A stretch of 64,000 bases of DNA from Hyphomonas johnsonii MHS-2 (GCF_000685275.1 NZ_ARYK01000001.1:248001-312000), one strand, 5' to 3'. Counted from the stretch's first letter, positions 45,894 through 55,287 are shown. Notes: generated from the letters alone by a model not told the origin. Numbers and translations: made by a program.

Positions 45894-46215
45894 TGATGTC
45901 GAACTGCTGGAGCTGTTCCAGACCGTAATTGTCTCGCAGGCAACGCCGCCGAAGGATGAAACGGCCTTGTCGGGTTCCAGCTATTTTCTGCCCGTGCCAA
46001 CGACCCTGAACCAGCGCCCGACGAGACTGTCCGACCTTGGGGGTGGGGCGAGCATCATTGCCGCTGTCTCGGTGCAGCTGGAATCCAATGGCGACTCACA
46101 TCTCGCAGGCGTGATGCGTCAGTGCGAGCGCGCGCTGACACATCCAGCCCTGTTCGTCGACACGGATGGCGAGTCTGATCGGCGCTTGCTGGGGTATGTC
46201 TATCCTGTCGTTTGA
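45880..46215 (+). CDS. Unknown 111-aa protein following the carbamoyltransferase
   Basis: The ORF starts with TTG at 45880, eight bases after GGGGAG, and overlaps the end of the carbamoyltransferase by 14 bases. The product is acidic and soluble, with segments IRIDDVELLELFQTVIV and ALFVDTDGESDRRLLGYVYP. No signal, membrane helix or known domain is recognised. The overlap and ribosome binding site support translation; function is unknown, possibly an accessory of the carbamoylation step. Confidence 0.6.
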   Translation: MIRIDDVELLELFQTVIVSQATPPKDETALSGSSYFLPVPTTLNQRPTRLSDLGGGASIIAAVSVQLESNGDSHLAGVMRQCERALTHPALFVDTDGESDRRLLGYVYPVV

Positions 46216-46363
46216 GACTGGCGTTGCAGGGGGGCAGTGTCACCAGAGGGCACGGCAGAGTGAGCGGGCGCTCCAGCGCCTGAAGGGTGAGCCCCTGCCA
46301 CTGGCGCCAATTCGCAACCCAGCGCACACTGCGGGTCCTGAAACCTGACGGGAGGAACACGGA

Positions 46364-46777
46364 ATGCGGGAATACCATGTCACGGCGCGGCGCGTGGATT
46401 CGCATGGCAGCGAGGCACGGACGAAAGAGGCCGTGCTGGTGATCGATACCGACCTGAAGGGGCGGCTGGATGCGTTCAACCCGGCGGAACTGTTGCTGGC
46501 ATCCGTGGCGGCCTGCATGCTGAAAGGCATTGAGCGCGTGACGCCGATGCTGGATTTCCAGCTGCGCGGGATCGACATCAGCCTGCGCGGCATGCGCCAG
46601 GATTCACCGCCGAAAATGGTGTCCATTGCCTATGAGATCATTGTCGACAGTGACGAGACGGACCAACGCCTCGACCTGCTGCACAAGAATGTCCGCAAGT
46701 TCGGCACGATTTCCAATACGGTCGCGGACGCGCTGGAGCTGACGGGAACGCTGACGCGGAAAATCTCGAAAGCATAG
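46364..46777 (+). CDS. OsmC-family protein
   Basis: A 137-residue OsmC/Ohr-fold protein. The first motif cysteine is present (LLASVAACMLKG), but the second position, normally Cys in the CPxSN-type motif, is Gly (RKFGTISNT). It therefore lacks the resolving Cys needed for the usual thiol-peroxidase cycle. CGGGAGGAACACGG precedes the ATG. It is convergent with rsmA. A role in redox or organic hydroperoxide handling is uncertain. Confidence 0.88.
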   Translation: MREYHVTARRVDSHGSEARTKEAVLVIDTDLKGRLDAFNPAELLLASVAACMLKGIERVTPMLDFQLRGIDISLRGMRQDSPPKMVSIAYEIIVDSDETDQRLDLLHKNVRKFGTISNTVADALELTGTLTRKISKA

Positions 46778-46810
46778 GCAGAACGTCGCGGCGCTTGCCG
46801 GTGACTTGAT

Positions 46811-47650
46811 TCAGGTCTTCGCCAAACTCGCTGCCAGCCGCCTGAAATCATCCTGGGTCAGGGTTTCTGCGCGGGCGGTGGGGTCGATGCCGACGCTTGT
46901 CAGCCAGTCGGTGGCTTTCAAGCCGTGCTTTTTCGCAAACGGCTTGAGGGCGGCGCGCATCATCTTGCGGCGCTGGCCGAAGGCGGCGCCGGTGACCTGT
47001 TCCAAGAGGTCGATATGGGCGAAGCGCTCGGCCGCGGGCAGCGGCTCCAGCACGGCGACGGCGCTGTTGACCTTGGGCGGTGGATGGAACGCGCCGGGCG
47101 GCAGGGTGAAGGAAATGTGCGGCCGCGTGGCGGACTGGACCAGCACCGCGAGGCGGCCGTAATGGTCCGTACCCGGCGCGGCGCAGATGCGCTCGGCAAC
47201 TTCCTTCTGGAACATCAGGGCCATCTCGCCGCGCCAGTCACCGGCCTTGAGCCAGCCGACCAGCAGCGGCGTGCCGACATTGTACGGAAGGTTGGCGATG
47301 ATCATGGCGGGCTGCGTGGCGCCGGCCTCTTGGACCAGTTTCTCGAAATTGACCTTGCGGGCGTCCTTGCGCAGGACGATGAGGCGGCCGTCTTTCGCCT
47401 CGGGCCACAGCGCCAGCGCCTCGGCAAAGCGGGGGTCTGCCTCCACCGCGATGACCGTGCCGGCACCTTCGTCGAGCAGGGCGCGGGTCAGGCCGCCGGG
47501 GCCGGGGCCGACTTCGATGACGACGCGGCCGGCCACCGGGCCGGCGGCGAGGGCGGCGCGGTGCAGGATGCTGGGGTCGAACAGGAAGTGCTGGCCGAGC
47601 GCCTTGCGGGCGGGGGCGTCGGTCAGGCCGGGGCGGTCGCCTGCGGTCAT
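46811..47650 (-). CDS. rsmA: 16S rRNA dimethyladenosine transferase RsmA (KsgA)
   Basis: A 279-residue methyltransferase that dimethylates two adjacent adenines in the 3' helix of 16S rRNA. The N-terminal KALGQHFLFDPSIL, the SAM motif EVGPGPGGLTRAL (about 46-58) and motif IV NLPYNVGTPL (about 118) are diagnostic. The ATG overlaps the stop of pdxA by four bases. Confidence 0.96.
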   Translation of the reverse strand: MTAGDRPGLTDAPARKALGQHFLFDPSILHRAALAAGPVAGRVVIEVGPGPGGLTRALLDEGAGTVIAVEADPRFAEALALWPEAKDGRLIVLRKDARKVNFEKLVQEAGATQPAMIIANLPYNVGTPLLVGWLKAGDWRGEMALMFQKEVAERICAAPGTDHYGRLAVLVQSATRPHISFTLPPGAFHPPPKVNSAVAVLEPLPAAERFAHIDLLEQVTGAAFGQRRKMMRAALKPFAKKHGLKATDWLTSVGIDPTARAETLTQDDFRRLAASLAKT

Positions 47651-48690
47651 GGTGTGGCCCTCCGGGCGTCGGCCATCGCGGCGGCAAGGCGGATGGCGGC
47701 AATCAGGCTGTCGGGGCGCGCAGTGCCGGCGGCGGCGGCGTCATAGGCGGTGCCGTGGTCCGGGCTGGTGCGCACCACGGGCAGGCCGAGCGTGACATTG
47801 ACGCCGCCCCACAGGTCCAGCGTCTTGACCGGGATCAGGCCCTGATCGTGGGTCATGGCGATGACGGCATCATAGGCGCCGGCGAGGGCTTCGGCGAACA
47901 CGGTGTCGCCGGGGCGGGCGTCTGACATGTCGATGCCCTTCTGGCGCAGCAGGTGGGCGGCGGGATTGATGATGCGGACTTCCTCGTCGCCGATCGTGCC
48001 GTTCTCGCCGGCATGGGGGTTCAGCCCCGAGAAGGCGATGCGCGGAGTGGCGAGGCCGAAGTCGCGGGTCAGGGCGGCGGCGACGATCTCACCGAGGGCG
48101 ACCAGCGCGGCGGTGTCGAGCGCGCCCGGCACGTCGGCGAGGCGGATGTGGATCGTGGCGAGGGCCACCCTGAGGCCGCCGCCGACCAGCATCATGACCG
48201 GGCGCGGCGCGGGCGCGCCGGGAGCAGCGCAGAGATGGGCGACATATTCGGTGTGGCCGGGATAGGCGAAGCCGGTGCCGTAGAGCAGGGCCTTGTTGAT
48301 CGGGTTGGTGACGAGGCCGCCGGCCTGGTGGGCGAGTGCGTGCGAGGTGGCCAGCGCGATGGCGCGGATGATGGCGGGCGCGGCACTGGCGTCGGGCTGG
48401 CCCGGCTGCACGGCCGGCACGTCGGCCAGCGGCAGGACGGGCAGCGCCTCGGCAAACACGCCCAGCGCGTCTGACGGAGCTGAAATTTCGCGGACCGGGG
48501 CCATGCCGGCATACAGCGCCGGGGCGCCGATGACATAGAAGGCGAGGCCGGGCTCGGCCCGCAACTGGTGCCAGGCCGCCGCCGTGATGGCGGGGCCGCA
48601 GCCGGCAGGATCACCCATTGTCAGGGCGAGGGGGAGTGGGGGCAGGTGGGTCACCGGCGGAGGTGTCGTGCCAAATGCAGGTTGGCGCAA
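47647..48690 (-). CDS. pdxA: 4-hydroxythreonine-4-phosphate dehydrogenase PdxA
   Basis: A 347-residue enzyme of pyridoxal phosphate synthesis. TMGDPAGCGP at about 25-34 is the conserved start of the fold. Metal-binding His and Asp occur in YPGHTEYVAHLC, and THDQGLIPVKTL lies near the C-terminus. The start is uncertain: the TTG at 48690 with AGGG upstream is used here, while a GTG about 12 codons later is an alternative. It lies three bases after surA. Confidence 0.93.
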   Translation of the reverse strand: MRQPAFGTTPPPVTHLPPLPLALTMGDPAGCGPAITAAAWHQLRAEPGLAFYVIGAPALYAGMAPVREISAPSDALGVFAEALPVLPLADVPAVQPGQPDASAAPAIIRAIALATSHALAHQAGGLVTNPINKALLYGTGFAYPGHTEYVAHLCAAPGAPAPRPVMMLVGGGLRVALATIHIRLADVPGALDTAALVALGEIVAAALTRDFGLATPRIAFSGLNPHAGENGTIGDEEVRIINPAAHLLRQKGIDMSDARPGDTVFAEALAGAYDAVIAMTHDQGLIPVKTLDLWGGVNVTLGLPVVRTSPDHGTAYDAAAAGTARPDSLIAAIRLAAAMADARRATP

Positions 48691-48693
48691 GCC

Positions 48694-49938
48694 CTAGCGA
48701 TAGATGATGGTCGCTTCGCGGCGCAGGTTGCGCAGCTCGCGTTCGGAAATCATGCTCAGTTCGCGGCTGCGCAGGCTGCCCTTGAGGTCGTCGCGTGACG
48801 GCAGCGCCTCGGCGCCATCCTCGCGGGCGCAGACATACATCACGGCCAGGCCGCCCGACGCGGCGAATATCTCCGTGGGCTGGCCGACTTCAACCGCCAG
48901 GATGAGCGCCTTGCCTTCAGGGCCGAGCTCTTCGATGTTGATTTCGTCGAGGTCGTTGGAGCGCAGGTTGGTCTTCGAGTTGGCGACGCTGGAAACGTCG
49001 TCACAGGTCTTGATCGAGTCCACGGCCGCCTTGAGATCGGCTTCCGAGCCATCGGTCGCCACGAGGCGCTTCAGGTTCACTTTCGTCACAGCTTCGCTGG
49101 GTTCGCGCTTGTTGGCGACGAGCAGGATGTAGACGCCGTTCTCGACCTCGACGGGGTCGAGCAGGCCGGGCTGTGCGGCGCCGGACACGGCGGCGGCCAG
49201 TTCAGGCGCCAGGTCGTCGGTCGAGATCCAGCCCATGTCGCCGCCGGTCGCGGCCGTCGGTGCCGAGGAGAGGCGCTGTGCGGCAACCCGGAAGTCGGCG
49301 CCCTGGCGCAGCTGCTCGGCGACCGTGTTTGCGGCCGTCAGCGCCTGGACGCGGGTCTCTTCGTCGGGGGCGAACAGGAAGATCTCGGAAACGCGGTACT
49401 GGGTTTTCTGCGAGGCAGAGCGCATCCGTTCCAGCTGGTCGTCGACCTGGTTCTCGGACACGCGGATGCGGCTGCCATACAGGCCGCTCATCACGCGGTT
49501 CCAGGCGATTTCGGCGCGCATCTGTTCTTCGAGGCTGGCGGGGTTCACGCCGGCGTCCAGCAGCTGGGCTTTCAGCACGTCACCGGTGGTGCCGCCCTGG
49601 CGGGCCATGTCCTCGACCGCGCCGTCGATTTCACGGGCCTCGATCTCCATGTCGAACTCGGAGGCTTTCTGCAGTTGCAGGGACTCGTCGATCAGCTGTT
49701 CCAGTGCCTGGCCGGTGATCTGCTGCACCTGTTCGGGCGTGGGTTGTTCACCGCCGACGCTGAGCAGCAGGAGCCGCGCGCGCTGGCGGACATCGGAATA
49801 GGAAATCGGCTTGTCATTGACGACCGCAGCGACGCCTTCGAGCGCCAGGCGATTGGGGTCTGCCTCGTCCTGCGCGATGGCTACGCCTGTAGCAGCCATT
49901 GCGAAGACCAGTGTAGCAAGAAGGAACTGACGGACCAT
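48694..49938 (-). CDS. surA: Periplasmic peptidyl-prolyl isomerase / chaperone SurA
   Basis: A 414-residue outer-membrane-protein chaperone. The ATG at 49938 follows GGAGAG and starts a signal peptide (1-22, ending in AIAQ); a TTG five codons upstream is less likely. The SurA N-domain (about 35-150, VNDKPISYSDVRQR) is followed by a parvulin-type PpiC domain (about 165-270, VSEIFLFAPDEE and GGDMGWISTDDL) and a C-terminal helical part. Only one clear parvulin domain is seen. It is downstream of lptD, the usual order. Confidence 0.9.
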   Translation of the reverse strand: MVRQFLLATLVFAMAATGVAIAQDEADPNRLALEGVAAVVNDKPISYSDVRQRARLLLLSVGGEQPTPEQVQQITGQALEQLIDESLQLQKASEFDMEIEAREIDGAVEDMARQGGTTGDVLKAQLLDAGVNPASLEEQMRAEIAWNRVMSGLYGSRIRVSENQVDDQLERMRSASQKTQYRVSEIFLFAPDEETRVQALTAANTVAEQLRQGADFRVAAQRLSSAPTAATGGDMGWISTDDLAPELAAAVSGAAQPGLLDPVEVENGVYILLVANKREPSEAVTKVNLKRLVATDGSEADLKAAVDSIKTCDDVSSVANSKTNLRSNDLDEINIEELGPEGKALILAVEVGQPTEIFAASGGLAVMYVCAREDGAEALPSRDDLKGSLRSRELSMISERELRNLRREATIIYR

Positions 49939-50100
49939 GAATCTCTCCAGCAAGACCCCACCCGGGCCCCAAGTCGTTTATCTGTTGCGGACCATACAAG
50001 TCTTATGCCCGTGCGCAACGGATCAGGGCAGTGAACACCGCTGCGTTACGGAAAATTAGGCTTCAGGGCAATGCCGGGCTGAACCGGCTCCATTCCGGGA

Positions 50101-52293
50101 TCAATCAAATTCGCTGGACCCGAAATCGCCGATCGACTTCAGGGAGAAACGGAACTGGAAGTTCTCCGACGGGCCGAGCGTGCGGTCGCTCAGTTCCGAG
50201 CGCTGGTAGATGATCTCGAAGCGGGAACAGTCGTCCTCGTAGGCGATGCCGATTTCCTGCTTGGCATTGAGGTTTGCGGTGATGTCCCGCAACTGGCCGA
50301 AAACCAGGGAATAGCGGTCGGTGACCTGCAGTTCGCCGCGCAGGAAGATGCCCTCGTCCGGCTCGCCGGAGACGCTGATGCGCTCGTTGATCTGGTAATA
50401 CTGGCCGGTTGCCCGCAGGCGCTTGTAACTGGTGCTGAGGCGCGCGTCGACGCGGTTCAGCTTGAGGCCGTCATCATCGAGGCGGACACGGGTATCAAGG
50501 CGCAAGGCCCGGCCGAAATCGGCAGTCGCGGTGCCGATCCAGTCAGAACTGGTGCCGTCGAGGTTGCTGGCGACGTCGAAGTTCGGGTCGGCACGCGACC
50601 GCCACCGGCGGCCGAACGTGGTGCTGAACGCAGGCCCGTCCTTCCAGACGGCACGGGCAGTCAGGCCGGCGGCAATCTTCCCGTCTCCCTCGTAGAGGTC
50701 ATAGTTCCCGAAGCCGTTGGCCTGGAACAGTGCCGACTCGTCGAATTCGTAGAGCAGGCTGTCCTCGTTCGGGATGGCCGAGTCGTTGGTATTGGCAAAT
50801 CCCCAGGCGGCCATGACCGTGGGCTCGAGCATGATGTCGACCGTCTTGCCAGGCCGCACCATCGGACGGCCAAGCCTGAACCCGGCATTGCCGACCGCGC
50901 GGGCGACATCTGCCTTGCCCGAGAGGTCCTCGTCGAGGGCATAGTAATCGGCGCGCAGTTCGGCAAAGGGCTCGACCGTGAAACCGCCCGGCAGGATGTT
51001 CAGGTCCGACCAGTCGCCGCCAATGCTGACACGCTGGCTGTCGACGCCGGAATCGCGCGTGAGCATCGCTGAGGAGGCGTTGACGCTGGCGAAACCATAT
51101 TTGCCGAGATCCCAGTATTTCTGCCCGTAGAAGACAGGGGCAACGAAGGGCAGGGTGCCGTCACCGTCGCCGGCGCGCAGGCCCTGGAAATCAAGGACTG
51201 CGGCATCCGCGTAATAGCTGTCGCCTTGGCCGACCGCGAAAAGCTGCGACAGCAGGCGGCGCGGCTGGCTCTGGTAGAGGCCGCGGCGTTCGTTCTGGCC
51301 GCTGAGGTCATAGCGCCGGTCGAAGAGGTCGTCGGTCTGGGTCTCGACACCGAAACCCCATTGCCATTCCGGCGTGATCGCGAACAGGCCCTTGCCGTAG
51401 ATGTGCCCGCGCCACTTTTCATCGCCAAACCGCAGGCCGTCGCTGTCAAAGTCGGTCTCGCGCGTGAGGCTGGTATTGATCTTGATCGCGCCGGAATAGA
51501 ACCGCTTGCGATAATCCAGTTCCAGCAACGGGTTGACGTTGGCCGAGACCAGCGGCGAAATCGTGAGGTCGGAATGGTCTGAAATGACCCAGTAGTACGG
51601 CTGCTGGTAGAAGGTGCCGAGCTTGGACGAAACGCCCGCCGACGGCACCAGCAGGCCCGAGCGCCTGTCCGAACTCGGGTCCGGGTGCGCCAGGTAGGGG
51701 AAGTAGAAAACCGGGATGCCGGCGATCTCGAACACCGCATCGCGGTAGGAAATCATCTGGCTTTCCTGGTCGAGCACGGCGCGCCGGGCCCGCAGGGCCC
51801 AGGTTGGCGTCACATCCTCGGCGCAGACCGGGCAGGCCGTGTAGATCACCTGGTCGAGGGCATTGATGCCGTTGGACTGGCGGATTGCGGAATTGGCCAC
51901 CACGGTCGACCCTTCCGCCAGGCGGGCCGAATATCCGATCGCATAGCCGTCAGCGAGGTTGGAATTGACCTCCAGCTCGTCGGCGAATTGCTGGGTGCCG
52001 TCCGATTCGACAATGACGACATTGCCGGTGGCGCGCACCTTGTCGGTGGTCTTGTTGTAGATGATCCGGTCGGCGCGCAGGACCCGGCCCTGGTAGAATG
52101 CCTCGACATTGCCCTCGGCGACGATGCTGTTCTCGTCGCGGATTTCGTAGAGATAGTCGGCTTCCAGCACGACGTGTTCGCTGGGAGCAGCCGCTTGTTC
52201 CTCGGTGGATTCCGCAGGCGCCTGCGCCACGGCCACCAGGGGCGCGGCAGAGACCATGCCCAGTGCTGCGGCGTAGAAAATCCAGTTCGCCAA
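50101..52293 (-). CDS. lptD: LPS-assembly outer-membrane protein LptD
   Basis: A 730-residue beta-barrel protein that inserts lipopolysaccharide in the outer leaflet. The signal peptide (1-23) is followed by the OstA/LptA-like beta-jellyroll (about 40-130, VVLEADYLYEIRDENSIVAEG) and the C-terminal LptD barrel (about 290-660). Two Cys occur near 155-158 (YTACPVCAED). It ends in FGSSEFD. The order lptD-surA-pdxA-rsmA is typical in alphaproteobacteria. Confidence 0.95.
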   Translation of the reverse strand: MANWIFYAAALGMVSAAPLVAVAQAPAESTEEQAAAPSEHVVLEADYLYEIRDENSIVAEGNVEAFYQGRVLRADRIIYNKTTDKVRATGNVVIVESDGTQQFADELEVNSNLADGYAIGYSARLAEGSTVVANSAIRQSNGINALDQVIYTACPVCAEDVTPTWALRARRAVLDQESQMISYRDAVFEIAGIPVFYFPYLAHPDPSSDRRSGLLVPSAGVSSKLGTFYQQPYYWVISDHSDLTISPLVSANVNPLLELDYRKRFYSGAIKINTSLTRETDFDSDGLRFGDEKWRGHIYGKGLFAITPEWQWGFGVETQTDDLFDRRYDLSGQNERRGLYQSQPRRLLSQLFAVGQGDSYYADAAVLDFQGLRAGDGDGTLPFVAPVFYGQKYWDLGKYGFASVNASSAMLTRDSGVDSQRVSIGGDWSDLNILPGGFTVEPFAELRADYYALDEDLSGKADVARAVGNAGFRLGRPMVRPGKTVDIMLEPTVMAAWGFANTNDSAIPNEDSLLYEFDESALFQANGFGNYDLYEGDGKIAAGLTARAVWKDGPAFSTTFGRRWRSRADPNFDVASNLDGTSSDWIGTATADFGRALRLDTRVRLDDDGLKLNRVDARLSTSYKRLRATGQYYQINERISVSGEPDEGIFLRGELQVTDRYSLVFGQLRDITANLNAKQEIGIAYEDDCSRFEIIYQRSELSDRTLGPSENFQFRFSLKSIGDFGSSEFD

Positions 52294-52462
52294 GTGAGGG
52301 CACCCCTAGTGATAATGCGCCGTCATAGGGCCGGCTGGCCCGCGCAATCTACAATGATTTGACTGGAGGCTTAGAGGTGAAGGCCTGAATCGTCCAGCCA
52401 TGCACGGCGGATCGTGCGCTTTTCGTGCAGAAGGCGGTGCACACGCGCCACAGCACCGGCAT

Positions 52463-53575
52463 TCAGACCGCCCGCGCAGCAAGGCCGCCGGGCAGTGTCA
52501 GGGCGTCGCCGGAAAGCTCGAGTTCCATAAGGATTGCTGCACATCGCGCCGCACCGAGCCCGGTGGCGCGGGCGATTTCGTCAATCGGCATCGGATGCGG
52601 CGACAGGGCCTCCAGCACGCGGGCCACCTGGTCGGTCGGTACAGGGGCGTCATCGGGGGCCGATTCAAACGGGCCGGCTGGCGGGGCCGAGACCTGGCCG
52701 AAGCGCAGGGAGGAGAGAATCTCCAGCACATCGCCGGCATGCCGGACCAGCGAGGCCCCCTGGTAGATCAGGGCATTGGTGCCGGCCGCACGGGGATCGA
52801 GCGGTGAACCGGGGACTGCCATCACCTCCCGGCCCTGCTCACCGGCCATCCGGGCCGAGATCAGCGATCCGGAGCGCTCTGCGGCCTCGACAACAACAAC
52901 GCCGCGGGACAGGCCGGTGATGATGCGGTTGCGGCGAGGGAAATCCTGCGCCTTGGCGCGGTAACCGAACGGGCTTTCGGACACGATCAGGCCATCGGCG
53001 GCGATTTCGGCATACAGGCGTTCGTGCTGGGGCGGGTAGACATGGTCGATCCCGCCGCCGAGGACGGCCACGGTGCCTGTGGCGAGTGTTGCCGCATGGG
53101 CTTCGCCATCAATGCCGAGCGCGAGGCCGGAGACGGTCACGAAGCCTGCTGCGCCGAGCCCGGCCGAGATGTCGCGGGCCAGCTTGCGGCCGGCCGCCGA
53201 TGCGTTGCGGGCACCGACGATGGCGACAGTGGGCTCGGCAGCGAGGGCGGCGCGGCCGAGGAGGGTGAGGACGGGGGGCGGTGGGCCAAGCGTGCGCAGG
53301 AGCGGCGGGTAGTCCGGCTCGCAACTGGCCACGAGGCGCGCCCCGAACCGGCCTGTCGCGTCGATCTCGGCGGTCACCTCGTCAATCGCCGGGATGCTGA
53401 TCGCCCGGCCGCGCCCGGCCTTGTGCGCGATGCCGGGCAGGGCGTCGAGCGCGGCGCCGGCACTGCCATAGCGCCGCAGCAGCTGGGCGAAGGTGACGGG
53501 GCCGACATTCTGGGTGCGGGCGAGGCGCAGCCAGTCGTGGCGCTCTGTGTCGGTCAGGGGCCGCCCCGGCGTCAT
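52463..53575 (-). CDS. dprA: DNA-processing protein DprA (Smf)
   Basis: A 370-residue protein that loads RecA on incoming single-stranded DNA during transformation. The Rossmann core has VAIVGARNASAAGRKLA (about 113-129), SGLALGIDGEAHAATL and VLGGGIDHVYPPQ. A helix-hairpin-helix-like N-terminus and a C-terminal winged helix (about 305-365) are also present. The start overlaps the plsY stop (ATGA). Confidence 0.94.
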   Translation of the reverse strand: MTPGRPLTDTERHDWLRLARTQNVGPVTFAQLLRRYGSAGAALDALPGIAHKAGRGRAISIPAIDEVTAEIDATGRFGARLVASCEPDYPPLLRTLGPPPPVLTLLGRAALAAEPTVAIVGARNASAAGRKLARDISAGLGAAGFVTVSGLALGIDGEAHAATLATGTVAVLGGGIDHVYPPQHERLYAEIAADGLIVSESPFGYRAKAQDFPRRNRIITGLSRGVVVVEAAERSGSLISARMAGEQGREVMAVPGSPLDPRAAGTNALIYQGASLVRHAGDVLEILSSLRFGQVSAPPAGPFESAPDDAPVPTDQVARVLEALSPHPMPIDEIARATGLGAARCAAILMELELSGDALTLPGGLAARAV

Positions 53576-54189
53576 GCCTCGGGTTTGGCCTTCGGCGCAC
53601 CGAAGCGCGGCTCGGTGCCCTTGAGGAGGCGGGAGAGGTTGGCCCGGTGGGTCCAGAACACGAGCAGGGACAGGATCGCCAGGCCGACGAGGACCGTCTT
53701 GTTGCGCTCGCCGAGCAGGAAAGCGCCGGGCGGCACGAGCACGGCGGCAGAGAGGGCGGCCAGCGAGGACACGCGCGTTGCTGCGAAGATGACCAGCCAG
53801 ACCGGCGCGGCAACGAAGAAGCCGGGCAGCGTGGTGAATGGCAGAAGCCCGGCATAGGTGGCGATTCCCTTGCCACCCCTGAAGCCGAGCCAGACCGGGT
53901 AGCAGTGCCCGACAAAGGCCATGGCGCCCGCGATGAAGCCGACATCCCGTCCGGCCCAGAGGGTGAAGGCGAGGGCGATCAGGCCGGCCTTCAGGCTGTC
54001 GAGCAGCAGGGTGGCGAGGGCGAGGTCCTTGCGCCCGGTGCGCAGGACATTGGTCGCGCCGATATTGCCGGAGCCGATCTCGCGGATGTCACCGAGGCCC
54101 GCCGCGCGGGTGATCAGCAGGCCGAAGGGGATGGACCCGGCGAGATAGCCGCAAACCACCGCGGCGGCATATGCGATCCATGCAGACAT
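53572..54189 (-). CDS. plsY: Glycerol-3-phosphate acyltransferase PlsY
   Basis: A 205-residue integral membrane enzyme that transfers acyl from acyl-phosphate (made by PlsX) to glycerol-3-phosphate. It has about five hydrophobic helices. The catalytic loop motifs are REIGSGNIGATNVLRTGRK (about 36-54), GHCYPVWLGFRGGKG (about 94-108) and a C-terminal EPRFGAPK. It is the first gene of the plsY-dprA pair. Confidence 0.96.
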   Translation of the reverse strand: MSAWIAYAAAVVCGYLAGSIPFGLLITRAAGLGDIREIGSGNIGATNVLRTGRKDLALATLLLDSLKAGLIALAFTLWAGRDVGFIAGAMAFVGHCYPVWLGFRGGKGIATYAGLLPFTTLPGFFVAAPVWLVIFAATRVSSLAALSAAVLVPPGAFLLGERNKTVLVGLAILSLLVFWTHRANLSRLLKGTEPRFGAPKAKPEA

Positions 54190-54261
54190 GATGCCCTCTC
54201 CCGTACGGCCTTGTTGCGACTGGTCTACGAAGCGGAACTGCGCGCGGCAAGGGCTTGCAGG

Positions 54262-55287
54262 TCAATCGTCAAGCAGGGCGGCGCGCATGGGCTCGTTCCA
54301 CGTCTCCGTTTGCACATCGTAGACATTGAAATTCCCGGAAAAGCCCCAGTGGCACCACCCGAATCCGTGCTCCTCGGCGGCCTTTCGCGCGGCCCGCACC
54401 CATTGCGCGCGGTCCGCGTCGGGCACGCCGCCATAGACACCAAATTCGCCCAGCAGAAGCGGCTGGTTGTGCGCATCACGGAAACCGGCGGCTGCCGCGA
54501 AGTCCCGGCGCAGGCGGTCGGTATCGACGCCTGCACCCCAGGACCGGCCGGGCGGCGGGGTCGGCTTGTAGAAATCGGCGCCCTGATGCGTGAAGGCAAA
54601 GGGTTCGTAATAGTGGAGTGAAAGGATCGTGAACGGGTCGGCCGGCGGGTTGCTCTTGAGCAGGCCCCTCAGGGTTCCCCATTCCGCCGTCGCGAGGATG
54701 ACCCAGCGGGTCGGCTGGTCGGCGTGGATATTCCGCACGATACGCTTGTTCAGCGCATCTGTCCGCTGCGGGGTCATCTTGCGGTTCGGCTCGTTCAGCA
54801 CTTCGAAGATCAGGGAGTCGGGATAGTCGCGGTAATGGCTGGCAAGCTGTTTCCAGATGCCCTCCAGGCGCCGTTCGTGGCGTCTGGGCCGCGCGTTCAT
54901 CTGGTTGTAGTGGTGGACGTTCAGGATGACATTCATGCCGCGCGCAAGGGCATGGTCGATGAGGGCATCGGTCCGCTCGAGCATGTCCGGCTTCAGCTTG
55001 TACTTGCCCCACCAGCCGGCATGGGCCGACCACCTTACCGGGATGCGGATCGTGTCAAAGCCGGCCTCGGCCAACCGGTCGATGTCCTCGGTCCGGACCG
55101 TATAGCCCCAGTCGCCCTCGCGCGGGGCTTCGAGCGCGTTGCTCAAGTTCATGCAGCGCTGGACGGGTGAGACGGGCGGGGGTGGCGTGGTGGGCACCGG
55201 CTGCGGCGCTGTTGTCAACGCCATGGCGAGGGTTGCGCAGGCAAGCGCAATCCCGAACCGTAACAGCCTGTTTCCTGTGCACCCCAT
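54262..55287 (-). CDS. Secreted glycoside hydrolase family 5 (cellulase-like)
   Basis: A 341-residue endoglucanase-type enzyme. The N-terminus (about 1-30) is a signal peptide followed by a Pro/Thr-rich linker (PQPVPTTPPPPVSPV), so it is exported. The GH5 core includes FDTIRIPVRWSAH, LNVHHYN, the acid/base Glu in FEVLNEPN (about residue 169) and the nucleophile Glu in LGEFGVYGG (about 284). I prefer the ATG at 55287 over a TTG at 55305. It sits between plsY and pyrC, which are often adjacent, and is probably an insertion. The glucan substrate is not decided by sequence. Confidence 0.9.
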   Translation of the reverse strand: MGCTGNRLLRFGIALACATLAMALTTAPQPVPTTPPPPVSPVQRCMNLSNALEAPREGDWGYTVRTEDIDRLAEAGFDTIRIPVRWSAHAGWWGKYKLKPDMLERTDALIDHALARGMNVILNVHHYNQMNARPRRHERRLEGIWKQLASHYRDYPDSLIFEVLNEPNRKMTPQRTDALNKRIVRNIHADQPTRWVILATAEWGTLRGLLKSNPPADPFTILSLHYYEPFAFTHQGADFYKPTPPPGRSWGAGVDTDRLRRDFAAAAGFRDAHNQPLLLGEFGVYGGVPDADRAQWVRAARKAAEEHGFGWCHWGFSGNFNVYDVQTETWNEPMRAALLDD

